Source: Brevibacterium iodinum ATCC 49514
GTDB lineage: Bacteria > Actinomycetota > Actinomycetes > Actinomycetales > Brevibacteriaceae
Assembly (NCBI RefSeq): GCF_900169265.1
Contig: NZ_FXYX01000001.1
Coordinates: 544,029 to 608,028 of the forward strand
DNA: 64,000 nucleotides
Reading direction: 5' to 3'
The notes below the pieces were generated by a model. It was not told where the DNA came from. It did no database searches and saw nothing but the letters and a program-made list of their open reading frames with translations. This document shows positions 47,590 to 56,719 of the stretch, piece by piece (the first letter of the stretch is position 1; each line of letters begins with the position of its first letter). The position numbers were made by a program, and so were the translations under genes.

Positions 47590-48585
47590 ATGAACGACTC
47601 CGATGATGCAGCGACTCAGACCCCGTCACCCGCCCGAGCGACCGCGAATCCCGCCCCGGAGACGACGATCGGTCGCACCTTCGAGGTCCCGGACACGATG
47701 ACTGCTCCCCCGCGCACCGACGCCGAGGTTCCCGACTATGCCCGTGCCCTCGGCCTGCCGGGGCTCGCCGACATCCACGTCCATTTCCTTCCGCAGAACG
47801 TGCTCGACAAGGTGTGGGAGTACTTCGACAATGCCGCGGACAACTACGGCCGCGACTGGCCGATCAACTACCGGTACGACACGGACACCCGCCTGAATAT
47901 CGTCCGCGAGCTCGGCCTGCGCGCGATCCCGGCCCTGACTTACCCTCACAAACCCGGAATGGCCGCGTGGCTCAACGAATGGAACGCCGAGTTCGCCGCC
48001 GCCCACGACGACGTCATCCACTGCGGCACCCTCTATGCCGAACCCGAATCAGCCGACTATGTCCCGGCCGCGCTTGCCGCCGGGGCGAAGCTGTTCAAGG
48101 TCCACGTCCAGGTCGGTGTGTTCTCGCCCGATGACGAGGTCCTCGACCCTGCGTGGAGGGCACTCGAAGAGGCCCGGGTGCCGATCGTCATCCACGCCGG
48201 ATCCGCTCCCCTGCCGGGCACGTACACCGGGCCGCAGGCGGTGGCGAACGTTCTGGCCAAGTTCCCGCAGCTGAAGTTCGTCATCGCCCATATGGGCATG
48301 CCCGAGTACGACGAGTTCGCCGATCTCGCAGAGAGATTCGACAACGTCTATCTCGATACGACGATGTTCGCCGCCGGGTATTTCTCCTCCCCCGCCGAGG
48401 TGACCCCCGCCTACCGCGAACGCCTGGCCGGACTTGAGGACAAGGTCATCCTCGGCTCTGATTTCCCGAACATTCCCTACCCCTACGTCGACCAGATCGC
48501 AGGCCTGGCCGCCCTGGGCCTCGGCGATGATTGGATGCGCTCGGTGCTGTGGACCAACGGCGCGAAGGTGCTCGGGCTCGACTGA
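47590..48585 (+). CDS. Amidohydrolase family protein (Amidohydro-rel-like TIM barrel)
   Basis: 331 residues. Metal-binding signatures: LADIHVHFLP (HxH), FKVHVQVG, VIHAGSAP, VIAHMGMP and ILGSDFPNIPYPY (Asp). The family covers decarboxylases and hydrolases such as ACMSD-like enzymes; the substrate is unknown. The first 40 residues are low-complexity, and ATG 47698 could be an alternative start, but TAGAGT lies exactly six bases before ATG 47590, the leaderless layout seen elsewhere here, which supports the long form. It converges with the next gene with three bases between. Confidence 0.85.
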   Translation: MNDSDDAATQTPSPARATANPAPETTIGRTFEVPDTMTAPPRTDAEVPDYARALGLPGLADIHVHFLPQNVLDKVWEYFDNAADNYGRDWPINYRYDTDTRLNIVRELGLRAIPALTYPHKPGMAAWLNEWNAEFAAAHDDVIHCGTLYAEPESADYVPAALAAGAKLFKVHVQVGVFSPDDEVLDPAWRALEEARVPIVIHAGSAPLPGTYTGPQAVANVLAKFPQLKFVIAHMGMPEYDEFADLAERFDNVYLDTTMFAAGYFSSPAEVTPAYRERLAGLEDKVILGSDFPNIPYPYVDQIAGLAALGLGDDWMRSVLWTNGAKVLGLD

Positions 48586-48588
48586 GTC

Positions 48589-49128
48589 TCAGCCGTCGCG
48601 GGGAACTCGGTCGGCGCCGACGACCCCGGTGAGCATCTCCTCGGCGATGGGTGCGCCGCGTCGGATGACGCTGATCTGACCGGTCGATTCGAGGATCACG
48701 CACGCCACCTCGTCGCGGTTGCGGATGCCGGCCGATCGCAGTTTGGCGATGAGTTCGTCGTGATCGACGTGGCTCTTCGACAGGTTGTCCGTGAGGATCT
48801 CAGGGCCGGCCATGAGCACCACCGCCGGGGAGTTGACGACGCTGCGCACGAATCCGAAGCGTCGGCCGAATCCGCTGAGCGCCTGCAGGATCAGCAGGCT
48901 CGCCAGACCCAGGATGCCCGCGGCCAGGGTCGGGGTATCGCCGAGGATGGACCGCCCGATGATTGCTCCCATCGCGATGATCGCGGCCACGTCGAAGCTC
49001 GACAGGCTCGCCAGAGTGCGCTGGCCGAAGATGCGCAAGAGCAGAATGATCCCGAAGTAGAAGGCCACGCATGAGATGACGATCCTGACTGCGTCGACCC
49101 AGTTGAGCCCGTATTCCATCCAATCCAT
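48589..49128 (-). CDS. DUF421 (YetF-like) membrane protein
   Basis: 179 residues. Three N-terminal helices (about 12-90) with the family pattern LLRIFGQRTLASLSSFDVAAIIAMGAIIG, then a soluble domain with SPAVVLMAGPEILTDNLSKSHVDHDELIAKLRSAGI and the conserved CVILESTGQISVI. Related YetF/YdfR proteins affect spore and cell-envelope processes in Bacillus; the function here is unknown. GGAGG precedes the ATG. Confidence 0.88.
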   Translation of the reverse strand: MDWMEYGLNWVDAVRIVISCVAFYFGIILLLRIFGQRTLASLSSFDVAAIIAMGAIIGRSILGDTPTLAAGILGLASLLILQALSGFGRRFGFVRSVVNSPAVVLMAGPEILTDNLSKSHVDHDELIAKLRSAGIRNRDEVACVILESTGQISVIRRGAPIAEEMLTGVVGADRVPRDG

Positions 49129-49156
49129 GAGAACCTCCGGAACGGATGATACGCCT

Positions 49157-49172
49157 GCCCCGGAATCGGGGC
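49157..49172. terminator. Short hairpin GCCCCG-GAAT-CGGGGC
   Basis: Perfect 6-bp stem with a 4-base loop in the 130-bp gap between two leftward genes. Probably terminates the truncated SDR gene. Confidence 0.5.
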
Positions 49173-49257
49173 GTTGCGCTGGGGTCGGGGTCAGCGATTC
49201 GCACCGGGATCAGCGCCTCGTCTGGGATTCAGACCGAGCGCAGCCATTCGTCGGCGG

Positions 49258-49797
49258 TCACGTCGGACATCCTCGGTGACGGTGGGATGAGTCCGCCTCG
49301 GTGACGGCCAGGGCCTGCACGCGCATCTTCGGCACGAAGCGCAGCGGCCCGGCCTTGACCGTCATCGTGTCGACGAGTTCGAACCACTGAGCCGACCGGA
49401 ACATCAGCAGCTGCCCGTCCGGGACGAGCCGGCGAAATATCCGCTCCTGCATGGCTTTGCCCTGGTAGCAGCCCATCATCCGTGACTCGGCGGCCTCGGG
49501 GCGGAACGCGATCGAGAGGACGGCCACGGAGGTGCCGGGCTGCTCGGCCGCCGCCTCGGCGATCGAACGGGAGCTGCGGGAGAAGAAGTCGATGGCTTTC
49601 TGGGCGTTCATCGTCACCTGGTTGACGCAGTCGACGAGGACGTCGCTGCCCTCGGCCGCCTCGGCGACTCCCTGACCGGTCACCGTGTCGACCCCGCTCC
49701 CGCGATGAGCGGCGATGACGGTGTGTCCGCGTTCGCGCAGCTGGGGCACCAACTGCGCGCCGAAGGTTCCGGTGGCTCCGTAGACGGTGATCTGCAT
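49258..49797 (-). pseudogene. NAD(P)-binding SDR-like protein, truncated by internal deletion
   Basis: 179 residues. The N-terminus is a good atypical SDR: VYGATGTFGAQLVPQLRERGHTV (nucleotide binding) and FFSRSSRSIAEAA. Similar proteins run to about 250 residues. Here the reading runs from VQALAVTEAD into an unrelated SSHRHRGCPT and stops. In another frame just after this point, DVTADEWLRSV and a stop appear, which look like the original C-terminus. So roughly 60 residues appear lost with a frameshift. GAGG precedes the ATG, so the shortened protein may still be made, but it is probably inactive. Confidence 0.6.
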
Positions 49798-49865
49798 GTT
49801 CGTCGACCTCTCAGACGCCGCACGGGCGGGCCCGAAGTCGAGCCCGCCCGTGCGCCGGTCGTTTC

Positions 49866-50801
49866 TCAGTTCTGGTTGACTGTGACGGTACCTGTATCGG
49901 CTGTGGCCGAGATCGGAACGAGGATCTTGCCCTTGGCTTCCTTCGGGTCGTCCGCCACATCGTATTTCTTCAGTTCGGAGGCGAGGTCGACGCTGCCGTC
50001 ATTGGACTTCGCGTTGATCCGGTAGAAGAAGTCCTCATCCAGCTCTTCTGAGGTGAGCTTGAGATTCGGCACCCGCACGTCGATCGAGCCTTCTTCGGTC
50101 TTGGCGATGATTCCGCCGGCGGGCATCGCCTGATTGGTGAAGTCGAGGTCGACGGTTCCCGTCGAACTGACCACGTCGATGCGGTCGCTGACGATGAGGT
50201 TCTCGCCTTCGATGGCACCGACCCCGGTCTTGGCCGACACGGAACCGAATTCACCGTCCAGGTAGGTGGCGCCCCAATCGCTCGTGGTCCGCACCTTCTC
50301 AGCCGAACCGGTCACGTTCGCAGTTCCACCACCGGTGTCGGCGTTGATCTCGGCGAAGTCGCCGGTGACATCGAACCGGCCGTAGTTGCCGTCGAAGTCC
50401 AGCGCAAGGTCTTTCGCCTCACTGGTCGGGATGGTGACGGTCAACCGGGTGTTCTCGAGTTTCTCATCGTTTTTCACGGCCACCTCGGCGGTATCGGCTC
50501 GACTGTCGACCTCAAGGTCCGCGGAGCTGTCGCGGGGACCTGTGCCGGTGAGCTTCACGGTCGCTTCGGCGACGTCGGCGGTCTTGATGTCGACGGCGCC
50601 ACCGGAGTCGAGGCCGATCTTGAGTTCCTTCATCGCCTTCGGCAGCGGTTCGGACGATTCGATCCGCCCGTAGTCGAGGCGGGAAGCGGCTTGGGCGGTG
50701 CTGACGATGACGGGGACGAGGAGGACGACGGCGGCGAGGATGATGAGGACCGCGCGCAGACCGACGCGGGCGGATTCGCTGATGCGCACTGTGGCAGGCA
50801 T
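49866..50801 (-). CDS. DUF4097-like beta-strand repeat protein, membrane anchored
   Basis: 311 residues. A single N-terminal helix (about 15-38, VLIILAAVVLLVPVIVSTAQA) is an anchor or signal. The rest is extracytoplasmic beta-helix-like repeats (VRTTSDWGATYLDGEFGSVS, AKTGVGAIEGENLIV, STGTVDLDF), typical of DUF4097 putative adhesins. Its start lies one base after the response-regulator stop, so it belongs to the same operon; such proteins commonly accompany NarL-type systems that sense envelope stress. Confidence 0.82.
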   Translation of the reverse strand: MPATVRISESARVGLRAVLIILAAVVLLVPVIVSTAQAASRLDYGRIESSEPLPKAMKELKIGLDSGGAVDIKTADVAEATVKLTGTGPRDSSADLEVDSRADTAEVAVKNDEKLENTRLTVTIPTSEAKDLALDFDGNYGRFDVTGDFAEINADTGGGTANVTGSAEKVRTTSDWGATYLDGEFGSVSAKTGVGAIEGENLIVSDRIDVVSSTGTVDLDFTNQAMPAGGIIAKTEEGSIDVRVPNLKLTSEELDEDFFYRINAKSNDGSVDLASELKKYDVADDPKEAKGKILVPISATADTGTVTVNQN

Positions 50802-50802
50802 T

Positions 50803-51447
50803 CTAGGCTCCGAGGAATGTGAGGACGGCGAGGACTCGGCGGTTCTCCGAGGTGTCGGCGGTGAGGCCGAACTTCGTGAACACCGAGGAGATGTGCTTTT
50901 CTACGGCACCGGCACTGAGGTAGAGGGTGCCGGCGATCGCGGCATTGGACTTGCCCTCTGCCATGAGCTGGAGGACTTCGAGTTCCCGAGGACTCAGAGT
51001 CGAGAGTCCGTCCTTCTTGCGCGTGCGCACCAGGATCTGGGACACGACCTCCGGGTCGAGGACGGTGCCGCCTCCAGCGACCTCGTCGACGGCGGTGAGG
51101 AAGTCTTCGACATCGGCGACTCGGTCTTTGAGCAGGTAGCCGAAGCCGCCGGTGTTCTCGGCGATGAGTTCGGACGCGTACTGCTCCTCCACGTACTGGC
51201 TGAACACGAGGACCTTGACGTCCGGGTTCTGCTTGCGGATGAGGACGGCGGCGCGGATGCCTTCGTCGGTGAACGTCGGGGGCATGCGCACGTCGATGAC
51301 GGCGAGGTCCGGGGGATCGTTGTGGACGACTGCGAGGAGTTCATTGGCGTCGGGCACGGCGGCGATGACTTCGTGACCGGCGTCAGCGAGCAGCCTTTCG
51401 AGTCCGGCCCGCAGGACGGCGGAGTCTTCAGCGATTACGATGCGCAT
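50803..51447 (-). CDS. NarL/LuxR-family response regulator
   Basis: 214 residues from ATG 51447; longer frames upstream run antiphase through the kinase. The receiver domain has EDSAVLRAGL (acidic pocket), DLAVIDVRMPP with phospho-acceptor Asp, and LLKDRVADVEDF with the conserved Lys. The C-terminal HTH (about 150-210) reads LSPRELEVLQLMAEGKSNAAI. It overlaps the kinase gene end by 13 bp and directly precedes the DUF4097 gene. The target is likely its own operon. Confidence 0.93.
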   Translation of the reverse strand: MRIVIAEDSAVLRAGLERLLADAGHEVIAAVPDANELLAVVHNDPPDLAVIDVRMPPTFTDEGIRAAVLIRKQNPDVKVLVFSQYVEEQYASELIAENTGGFGYLLKDRVADVEDFLTAVDEVAGGGTVLDPEVVSQILVRTRKKDGLSTLSPRELEVLQLMAEGKSNAAIAGTLYLSAGAVEKHISSVFTKFGLTADTSENRRVLAVLTFLGA

Positions 51448-53381
51448 GGCACCTCCACAACTACAGTCGTTGGCCCACCTGCGGGGCTGGTCAGGTTCAG
51501 TGTGCCACGGGCGGCTTCGACCCGGTCGATGAGACCGGCGATCCCGGTGTGACGCCCGGTGCGGTCGACACGTGCACCGCCGTGGCCGTTGTCGGTGACG
51601 ACGATCTGCACACCGCTCTCGGTCGGGGCGATGAACACGCTGGCGCGGGTGGCGCCGGAGTGCTTGGCGATGTTCGTCAGGCATTCGGCGACGACGAAGT
51701 AGGACACGGCCTCGGCTTCGCGTCCGATCCGCCCCTCGAGGCGGACATCGACGTCGATGGGGATCGTCGACCGTCCTGCCAGAGCGGAGACTGCGGCGTC
51801 GAGTCCGCGGTCGGTGAGGACAGCGGGGTGGATTCCGCGGGCCAGCTGGCGGAGTTCGTTGACGATGCCCTTGGCTTCGGTATGGGCTTCGGCCACGAGT
51901 TCCTTCGCCTTCTCCGGATCGGAGTCGATCTTCGTCTTCGCCATTCCCAGAGTCATGGTCAGGGCGACGAGGCGGGGCTGGGCTCCGTCGTGGAGGTCGC
52001 GTTCGATGCGCAGACGTTCCGCCGCGGCCGCCTCGAGTCCGGCCATTCGGGCCCGATCGAGTTCCGTGACTTCGGCCTGCAGCGCCACGGTGCGGGCAGG
52101 GGCGAGCAGCGCCCGGTCGAGGGCACGATCGAGCAGCGGGGCGAACCACAGGATGGCCAGGGAGCTGGCGAGGACGATGACGGAGCCGATGGCCACACCG
52201 ATACGGGCCGGTCCGTCGATGGTTTCGCCGATGAAGAAGGTGTTGACTCCATGGGGGTTGATGGCGGCGAAGATGCAGAAGATCGATCCGCAGATCGCGG
52301 CGATGGTGCCGGCGACGACGATCAGGCCGAGGAGCATCTTGATGTAGTGGTGGGCGGTCGAGCGCCAGAAGGCACCGGATTTCACCTGCAGCCAACGGTT
52401 GTGGAGGAAGCGGCCCATGCCGGGATCGCGATTGCTGCTTTCGATCTTCGGGACGGGGATCTTATCGGCGTAGATGAGTTCGGCCCGGTAGCGTTCGGCG
52501 TTGTTCGCGCCCTGCTGAACGAGCACCCAGACGAGGAGGGCGAGGACGCCGAGCCCGAGGGCGAAGATTCCGCCGATTCCGGTGAACAGCAGACCCAGCG
52601 GGATCCACGCCCAGATCAGGGCGAGGACGGCGGAGAGCACGAGGTTCGCGACGCCGATGATTCCGGTGGGGCGTTTGGGCCAGGTGATGGGCCCGTCGGC
52701 GGGGATCTCGGTGACCTCGTCCCGGCTCAGCGGCAGTGAGCCGGTGACCGGGGCGTAGGCGACGGGTTCGGTGCGCTGCCTCGCTCGCCGAGGTGGTCGT
52801 GGGGGTGGCATCGGAGGCGGCCCCAGGCGGGGTGGTCGATGTTGGCGCGGTTGCTGGGGCTGCCCCGGTTGGTGGGGTTGCTCTCCGGCGGGGCGATAGG
52901 AGGCCGGGGCCGAGGGGTAGGTGCGAGGACAGGAGTGGCTGGGTGCTGAGGCGCGGTTCGTGGATGCGAGGTGGGCCGCCGGAGCCTGTCCGGGCGGCGG
53001 AGTCTGCCCGGTTTGCGGAGTCTGTGGGGCCTGCGGCCTCTGCTCATAGACGCGGGTCGGAGCTTGTGCGAACTGCCTGGTCGGCTGCTGGGGATCCTGC
53101 GACTGCCCATAAGCCTGCGACTGCTGCGGGTACTGGCGAGTCGAACCGCAAGCGAACGGCACGTCGAGATCGAGCGGCTTAGTCCGGAACTCTCCGGCCT
53201 GGCTGGCCTTCGGCTGATCTATCTCTGTGGTCGGCGGGGCGTTGACGATCGCCTCGGCGCTGATGGACTCTTCGCGCTCACCGGAGCTGGGGGCCGCCTC
53301 GGTGTCGGGGATCTGAGGCTCCACCGGATCGGTGCCGTGCGGCTCCTGATCCTGCGGGTTCTCGGGGGTCTTCTCACTCAT
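51435..53381 (-). CDS. Sensor histidine kinase, HisKA_3 type, with Pro/Gln-rich N-terminus
   Basis: 648 residues from ATG 53381. The first 240 residues are disordered, rich in Pro and Gln (QQPTRQFAQAPTRVYEQRPQ and similar). Helices follow at about 260-315 and 360-435. The kinase core has ERLRIERDLHDGAQPRLVAL with phospho-acceptor His, and an ATPase domain with ECLTNIAKHS (N box) and VTDNGHGGA (G1). It phosphorylates the response regulator encoded next. A long Pro/Gln tail on the cytoplasmic N-terminus is common in Actinobacteria; its role is unknown. Confidence 0.9.
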   Translation of the reverse strand: MSEKTPENPQDQEPHGTDPVEPQIPDTEAAPSSGEREESISAEAIVNAPPTTEIDQPKASQAGEFRTKPLDLDVPFACGSTRQYPQQSQAYGQSQDPQQPTRQFAQAPTRVYEQRPQAPQTPQTGQTPPPGQAPAAHLASTNRASAPSHSCPRTYPSAPASYRPAGEQPHQPGQPQQPRQHRPPRLGPPPMPPPRPPRRARQRTEPVAYAPVTGSLPLSRDEVTEIPADGPITWPKRPTGIIGVANLVLSAVLALIWAWIPLGLLFTGIGGIFALGLGVLALLVWVLVQQGANNAERYRAELIYADKIPVPKIESSNRDPGMGRFLHNRWLQVKSGAFWRSTAHHYIKMLLGLIVVAGTIAAICGSIFCIFAAINPHGVNTFFIGETIDGPARIGVAIGSVIVLASSLAILWFAPLLDRALDRALLAPARTVALQAEVTELDRARMAGLEAAAAERLRIERDLHDGAQPRLVALTMTLGMAKTKIDSDPEKAKELVAEAHTEAKGIVNELRQLARGIHPAVLTDRGLDAAVSALAGRSTIPIDVDVRLEGRIGREAEAVSYFVVAECLTNIAKHSGATRASVFIAPTESGVQIVVTDNGHGGARVDRTGRHTGIAGLIDRVEAARGTLNLTSPAGGPTTVVVEVPCAS

Positions 53382-53535
53382 AGCAATAACGCTACGGGAG
53401 TGACGTCGCGGCCAACAGCACGAAGACCTCCAACCCCGCATCGGGTTTTCCCCCGCGGCAGTGACCGGCCCCACCATCCGACACCGTCAGCGACAGAACA
53501 CCCCGGTGACGGCTGATTGCGCCGTTACCGACGCA

Positions 53536-54825
53536 TCACACCGCTGCAACGGTAGGACGAGTCTCTGACGATGCCTCGCGCTCCGAGTCGCCCGCGGCAC
53601 CGTTGGCCGAAGCCGCACCTCCACCGACAGCTCCCGCCGTCGCGTCGAGGGCCTGCGCGAGGTCGGCGAGGATGTCGTCGATGTCCTCGATGCCGACCGA
53701 GAGGCGGATGAACGCCCCGTCGATGCTCAGCTCGCAGTCGGCCACGGCCAGGTGCGTCATCGTAGCGGGATGATCGATGAGGGACTCGACTCCGCCGAGC
53801 GACTCGGCCAGGGTGATCAGCTTCGTGCTCTTCACGAGCGCCAGCGCACGCTCCTCGGTGTCGGTGCGCAGGGAGACCACTCCCCCGAACCCGTTCATCT
53901 GCGCCTTCGCGACCTCATGACCCGGGTGGGAAGGCAGTCCGGGGTAGAGCACCTCGGCGATCTCATCGCGTGTCTCCAGCCATTCGGCCACGGCCTGCGC
54001 GTTCTCGCAGTGGGCCTTCATCCGCACCGGCAGGGTCTTGATCCCGCGCCGGGTCAGCCACGCGTCGAAGGGGGCGATCCCCATGCTCACGGAGGCCAGG
54101 TGGCTCTCGAGACGTCCGACCACCTCGGCGGCGCGGGCGCAGGTGGTGCCGTCACCGGCGAGCACGGCACCGCCGATGACATCGGAATGGCCGTTGATGA
54201 ACTTCGTCGTCGAGTGGATGACGAGATCGGCGCCGAGGTCGAGCGGGCGCTGCAGGATCGGGGTCGCGAACGTCGAGTCGACGGCCAGCAGCGCGTTCGC
54301 CTCGTGCGTGAGCCGAGCGGTCTCGGCGATGTCGACGATGTCGAGGCCGGGGTTGCTCGGCGTCTCGACCCATACGATCGCGGTCTTCTCGCTGATTGCG
54401 GCCGCCAGCGCAGTCGTATCGGTGAGGTCGACGGTGCGGATGCCCACGCCCCACCGTTCGTATTCGTTCTTCAGCAGGCGGTACGTGCCGCCGTAGACGT
54501 CGCGGGGAATGATGATCTCATCACCGGGTCCCAGCAGCGCGGAGAACACCGCCACTTCGGCGGACGTGCCTGAGTTGACCGCGGCGGCGAACGACGCGCC
54601 CTCCAATTCGCACAGAGCCTGTTCGAGGTCGCTGCGGTTCGGCGTGCCCGTGCGCGCGTAGTCGAAGCCGGCGCGAGTCTCTCCCGGAGTGTCCATCATG
54701 AAGGTGGAGGTCTGGAAGATCGGGGCCACAACCGAACCGGTGTGCGCTTCGGGCATAGCTCCCGAGTGCACCGATCGGGTCGAGATTCCGGCGGGTGTTG
54801 TGGGCTCGGTGGCAAATGAACTCAC
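53536..54825 (-). CDS. metB: Cystathionine gamma-synthase/gamma-lyase family, PLP-dependent
   Basis: 429 residues from GTG 54825, chosen because GAAGGA lies eight bases upstream. Cys/Met-metabolism PLP family: YARTGTPNRSDLEQALCELEG, GDEIIIPRDVYGGTYRL, VDSTFATPILQRPLDLGADL, and the PLP lysine in HSTTKFINGHSDVIGG. It acts in transsulfuration, making cystathionine from an activated homoserine and cysteine, or splitting it; sequence alone does not separate metB from a gamma-lyase. The last 40 residues are a low-complexity Ala/Gly tail. The leader contains a perfect hairpin directly before the ribosome site. Confidence 0.85.
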   Translation of the reverse strand: MSSFATEPTTPAGISTRSVHSGAMPEAHTGSVVAPIFQTSTFMMDTPGETRAGFDYARTGTPNRSDLEQALCELEGASFAAAVNSGTSAEVAVFSALLGPGDEIIIPRDVYGGTYRLLKNEYERWGVGIRTVDLTDTTALAAAISEKTAIVWVETPSNPGLDIVDIAETARLTHEANALLAVDSTFATPILQRPLDLGADLVIHSTTKFINGHSDVIGGAVLAGDGTTCARAAEVVGRLESHLASVSMGIAPFDAWLTRRGIKTLPVRMKAHCENAQAVAEWLETRDEIAEVLYPGLPSHPGHEVAKAQMNGFGGVVSLRTDTEERALALVKSTKLITLAESLGGVESLIDHPATMTHLAVADCELSIDGAFIRLSVGIEDIDDILADLAQALDATAGAVGGGAASANGAAGDSEREASSETRPTVAAV

Positions 54826-54841
54826 GGCGGATCCTTCCTTC

Positions 54842-54878
54842 ACTGATGGTTACCGCTGCTTCTGCGGTAACCATCAGT
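54842..54878 (-). promoter_or_regulatory. Perfect 15-bp hairpin in the metB leader
   Basis: ACTGATGGTTACCGC and GCGGTAACCATCAGT are exact reverse complements around a 7-base loop. In the leftward transcript the stem ends at the AAGGAAGG ribosome region. No U-run follows, so it is not an ordinary terminator. It could be a regulator operator or an RNA control element; it does not match S-box or other known SAM riboswitches that I can recognise. Confidence 0.6.
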
Positions 54879-55267
54879 CTGATCTGCTGTGGACCCCACG
54901 CGCGCGCTCCATGACGCGCGCGGTCGTTCCACGTCATAATGTCCGTCATCTTTCGACGCAGAACGTCATCATCACCCGCCTAGTCGGCTCGCCGGCCCAT
55001 GTGACCGTGTCCCTACCCACGCCCGTTCTTCGCCGAGGCGGCTCACTGTCCCGGGTGAGAACGTCGACGGCGATGCCGGCACCGGCGAGGACTGCCGGGG
55101 ACAGTCTCTCCCCCGCCGATCGATACTTTCGAGGGAGACCGTCGACCGAACACCTCATACTTGCCACGGCCGATCGTGTGAGAATGGCGATGAGCACGCC
55201 CGACCACGCGGCCGCCTCGCTCGGCGCAAGCCACCGAGCCCGGGCCCGCCGGTAAAAGGAGAGAACC
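54879..55267. other. Divergent intergenic region, metB to nitronate monooxygenase
   Basis: About 390 bases with upstream sequences of both genes, a CGCGCG-rich imperfect palindrome near 54899-54921 and a GCCGAGGCGG copy at 55032. No convincing gene on either strand. Confidence 0.4.
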
Positions 55268-56299
55268 GTGACGATCGCCTTCGCGAAGACCTCACTGCCC
55301 ATCATCGGCGCCCCCATGGCCGGTGGGACGACGACGCCCGAACTCACCGAGGCGGTCGCCCGGGCCGGCGGATTCCCATTCGTCGCGGGTGGCTATCTCA
55401 CCGTCGAGGCCCTCGCTCCGCTTATCACACGGATGCGTGAGACGACCTCGAACTTCGGCGTCAACCTCTTCGCTCCGAATCCCGTCCCCGTCGATCGCGA
55501 GGCTTTCGATGACTTCGTCAGTGCGCTCGAACCGGCCGCGGCCGCCCGCGGGATCACGCTCGATCACGAGCCGGTCGAGGATGACGACCATTTCGACGAC
55601 AAGCTCGACTGGCTCACCGAGCACCCTGTTCCTCTGGTCTCGCTGACCTTCAATCTGCCCACCGCCGAGGCGGTCGACCGCCTCCACGCCGTCGGCACTC
55701 AGGTCGTCGCCACCGTCACCTCGGTCCCCGAGGCCCGTGCGGCCGCCGAAGTCGGGGTCGACGGGCTCGTCGTCCAGGGCCCGCGTGCCGGCGGGCATTC
55801 GGGTACGGCCGATCCGACGCGGACCATCGAGGACCGCGCGACCGTCGATCTCGTCCGTGACATCCTCGCCGAGGTGGACCTGCCAGTGGCGGCGGGAGGC
55901 GGAGTCGACGGTGAGGCCATGGTAGGGGAGCTCCTCGGTGCTGGGGCGAGCTCAGTCGTGGTCGGCACCCTGCTGCTGCGCTCCGACGAGGCGGGGACGG
56001 CATCCACTCATCGGGCCGCGCTCGCCGCCGACGAGTTCACGGAGACGCGGCTGACCAGGGCGTTCACGGGACGCCCCGCGCGTGCGCTGGTCAATGACTT
56101 CGTCCGGACGTTCGACCCGATCGCCGTCGACGCCTACCCGGCGGTGCACCATCTGACGAAGGAGTTCCGCGCCGCGGCGAAGAAGGCCGATGACCCGCAC
56201 GGCCTGCACCTGTGGGCCGGAACCGGCTACCGCAGCGCCCAGGAAGGATCGGCGGAGACCATCGTCAAGGACCTCGGCGCCGGCTTCGCCCGCGAGTAG
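55268..56299 (+). CDS. Nitronate monooxygenase-like FMN enzyme
   Basis: 343 residues from GTG 55268, with AAAGGAGAG upstream. NMO/2-nitropropane dioxygenase pattern: LPIIGAPMAGGTTTPELTEAV, FGVNLFAP, GLVVQGPRAGGHSG (with the catalytic His) and PVAAGGGVDGEAMVGELLGAGASSVVVGTLLLRSDEA for FMN phosphate. It oxidises alkyl nitronates to aldehydes or ketones and nitrite. Single-gene unit. Confidence 0.9.
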   Translation: MTIAFAKTSLPIIGAPMAGGTTTPELTEAVARAGGFPFVAGGYLTVEALAPLITRMRETTSNFGVNLFAPNPVPVDREAFDDFVSALEPAAAARGITLDHEPVEDDDHFDDKLDWLTEHPVPLVSLTFNLPTAEAVDRLHAVGTQVVATVTSVPEARAAAEVGVDGLVVQGPRAGGHSGTADPTRTIEDRATVDLVRDILAEVDLPVAAGGGVDGEAMVGELLGAGASSVVVGTLLLRSDEAGTASTHRAALAADEFTETRLTRAFTGRPARALVNDFVRTFDPIAVDAYPAVHHLTKEFRAAAKKADDPHGLHLWAGTGYRSAQEGSAETIVKDLGAGFARE

Positions 56300-56347
56300 T
56301 CAGCGAGCCGGCGTCCCTCGCATACGCCCCTCTCCGAACCGCGCCGC

Positions 56348-56462
56348 TCAGCTCCCGTCGACGACCAACTCGGACTCGTAGGCGGCGACGACGATCTGTG
56401 TGCGGTCGCGCAGTCCCAGCTTCGACAGGATCCTCGAGACGTGGGTCTTCGCAGGGACGGAC
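56348..56462 (-). pseudogene. C-terminal remnant of a NarL-type response regulator
   Basis: The reverse-strand frame ending at 56348 reads VPAKTHVSRILSKLGLRDRT, then QIVVAAYESELV and a stop, the last two helices of a LuxR HTH. Nothing of the receiver domain remains; at about 56463 the sequence switches to a kinase remnant on the other strand. Confidence 0.8.
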
Positions 56463-56465
56463 GCG

Positions 56466-56602
56466 GGTGGGCACAGCCACCTCGGCGGAGGTTTCGGCAT
56501 CAGAGGATGCGCGAACGCGTCGAAGCCCTGGGCGGGAACCTGCAGGTGGGGCCGACGGATGCCGGTGGGTTCGAAGTCAGGGCATCGCTGCCCATGGAGT
56601 GA
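56466..56602 (+). pseudogene. C-terminal remnant of a sensor histidine kinase, frameshifted
   Basis: The forward strand encodes GGGFGIRG, then after a one-base slip MRERVEALGGNLQVGPTDAG and GFEVRASLPME with a stop: the G2 box and end of a HisKA_3-type kinase. It abuts the response-regulator remnant, so a former two-component pair was mostly deleted, and probably inverted in part, since the two pieces are on opposite strands and tail-out. Confidence 0.75.
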
Positions 56603-56719
56603 GGGTCCGAGGAAAACGCAGAGGCGGCGCGAATCCGCGCCTAATCGGGCAAGCGTCGAGCCTCCGGTGCCATACTGGAAGTCCCCTCATGCTTCCCCTT
56701 CTGGAAGGATTGTTTCCCC

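Noticed and set aside
54946..55347. Reverse-strand open frame between metB and the nitronate monooxygenase gene
   Set aside because: Overlaps the start of a solid gene, no ribosome site or homology.
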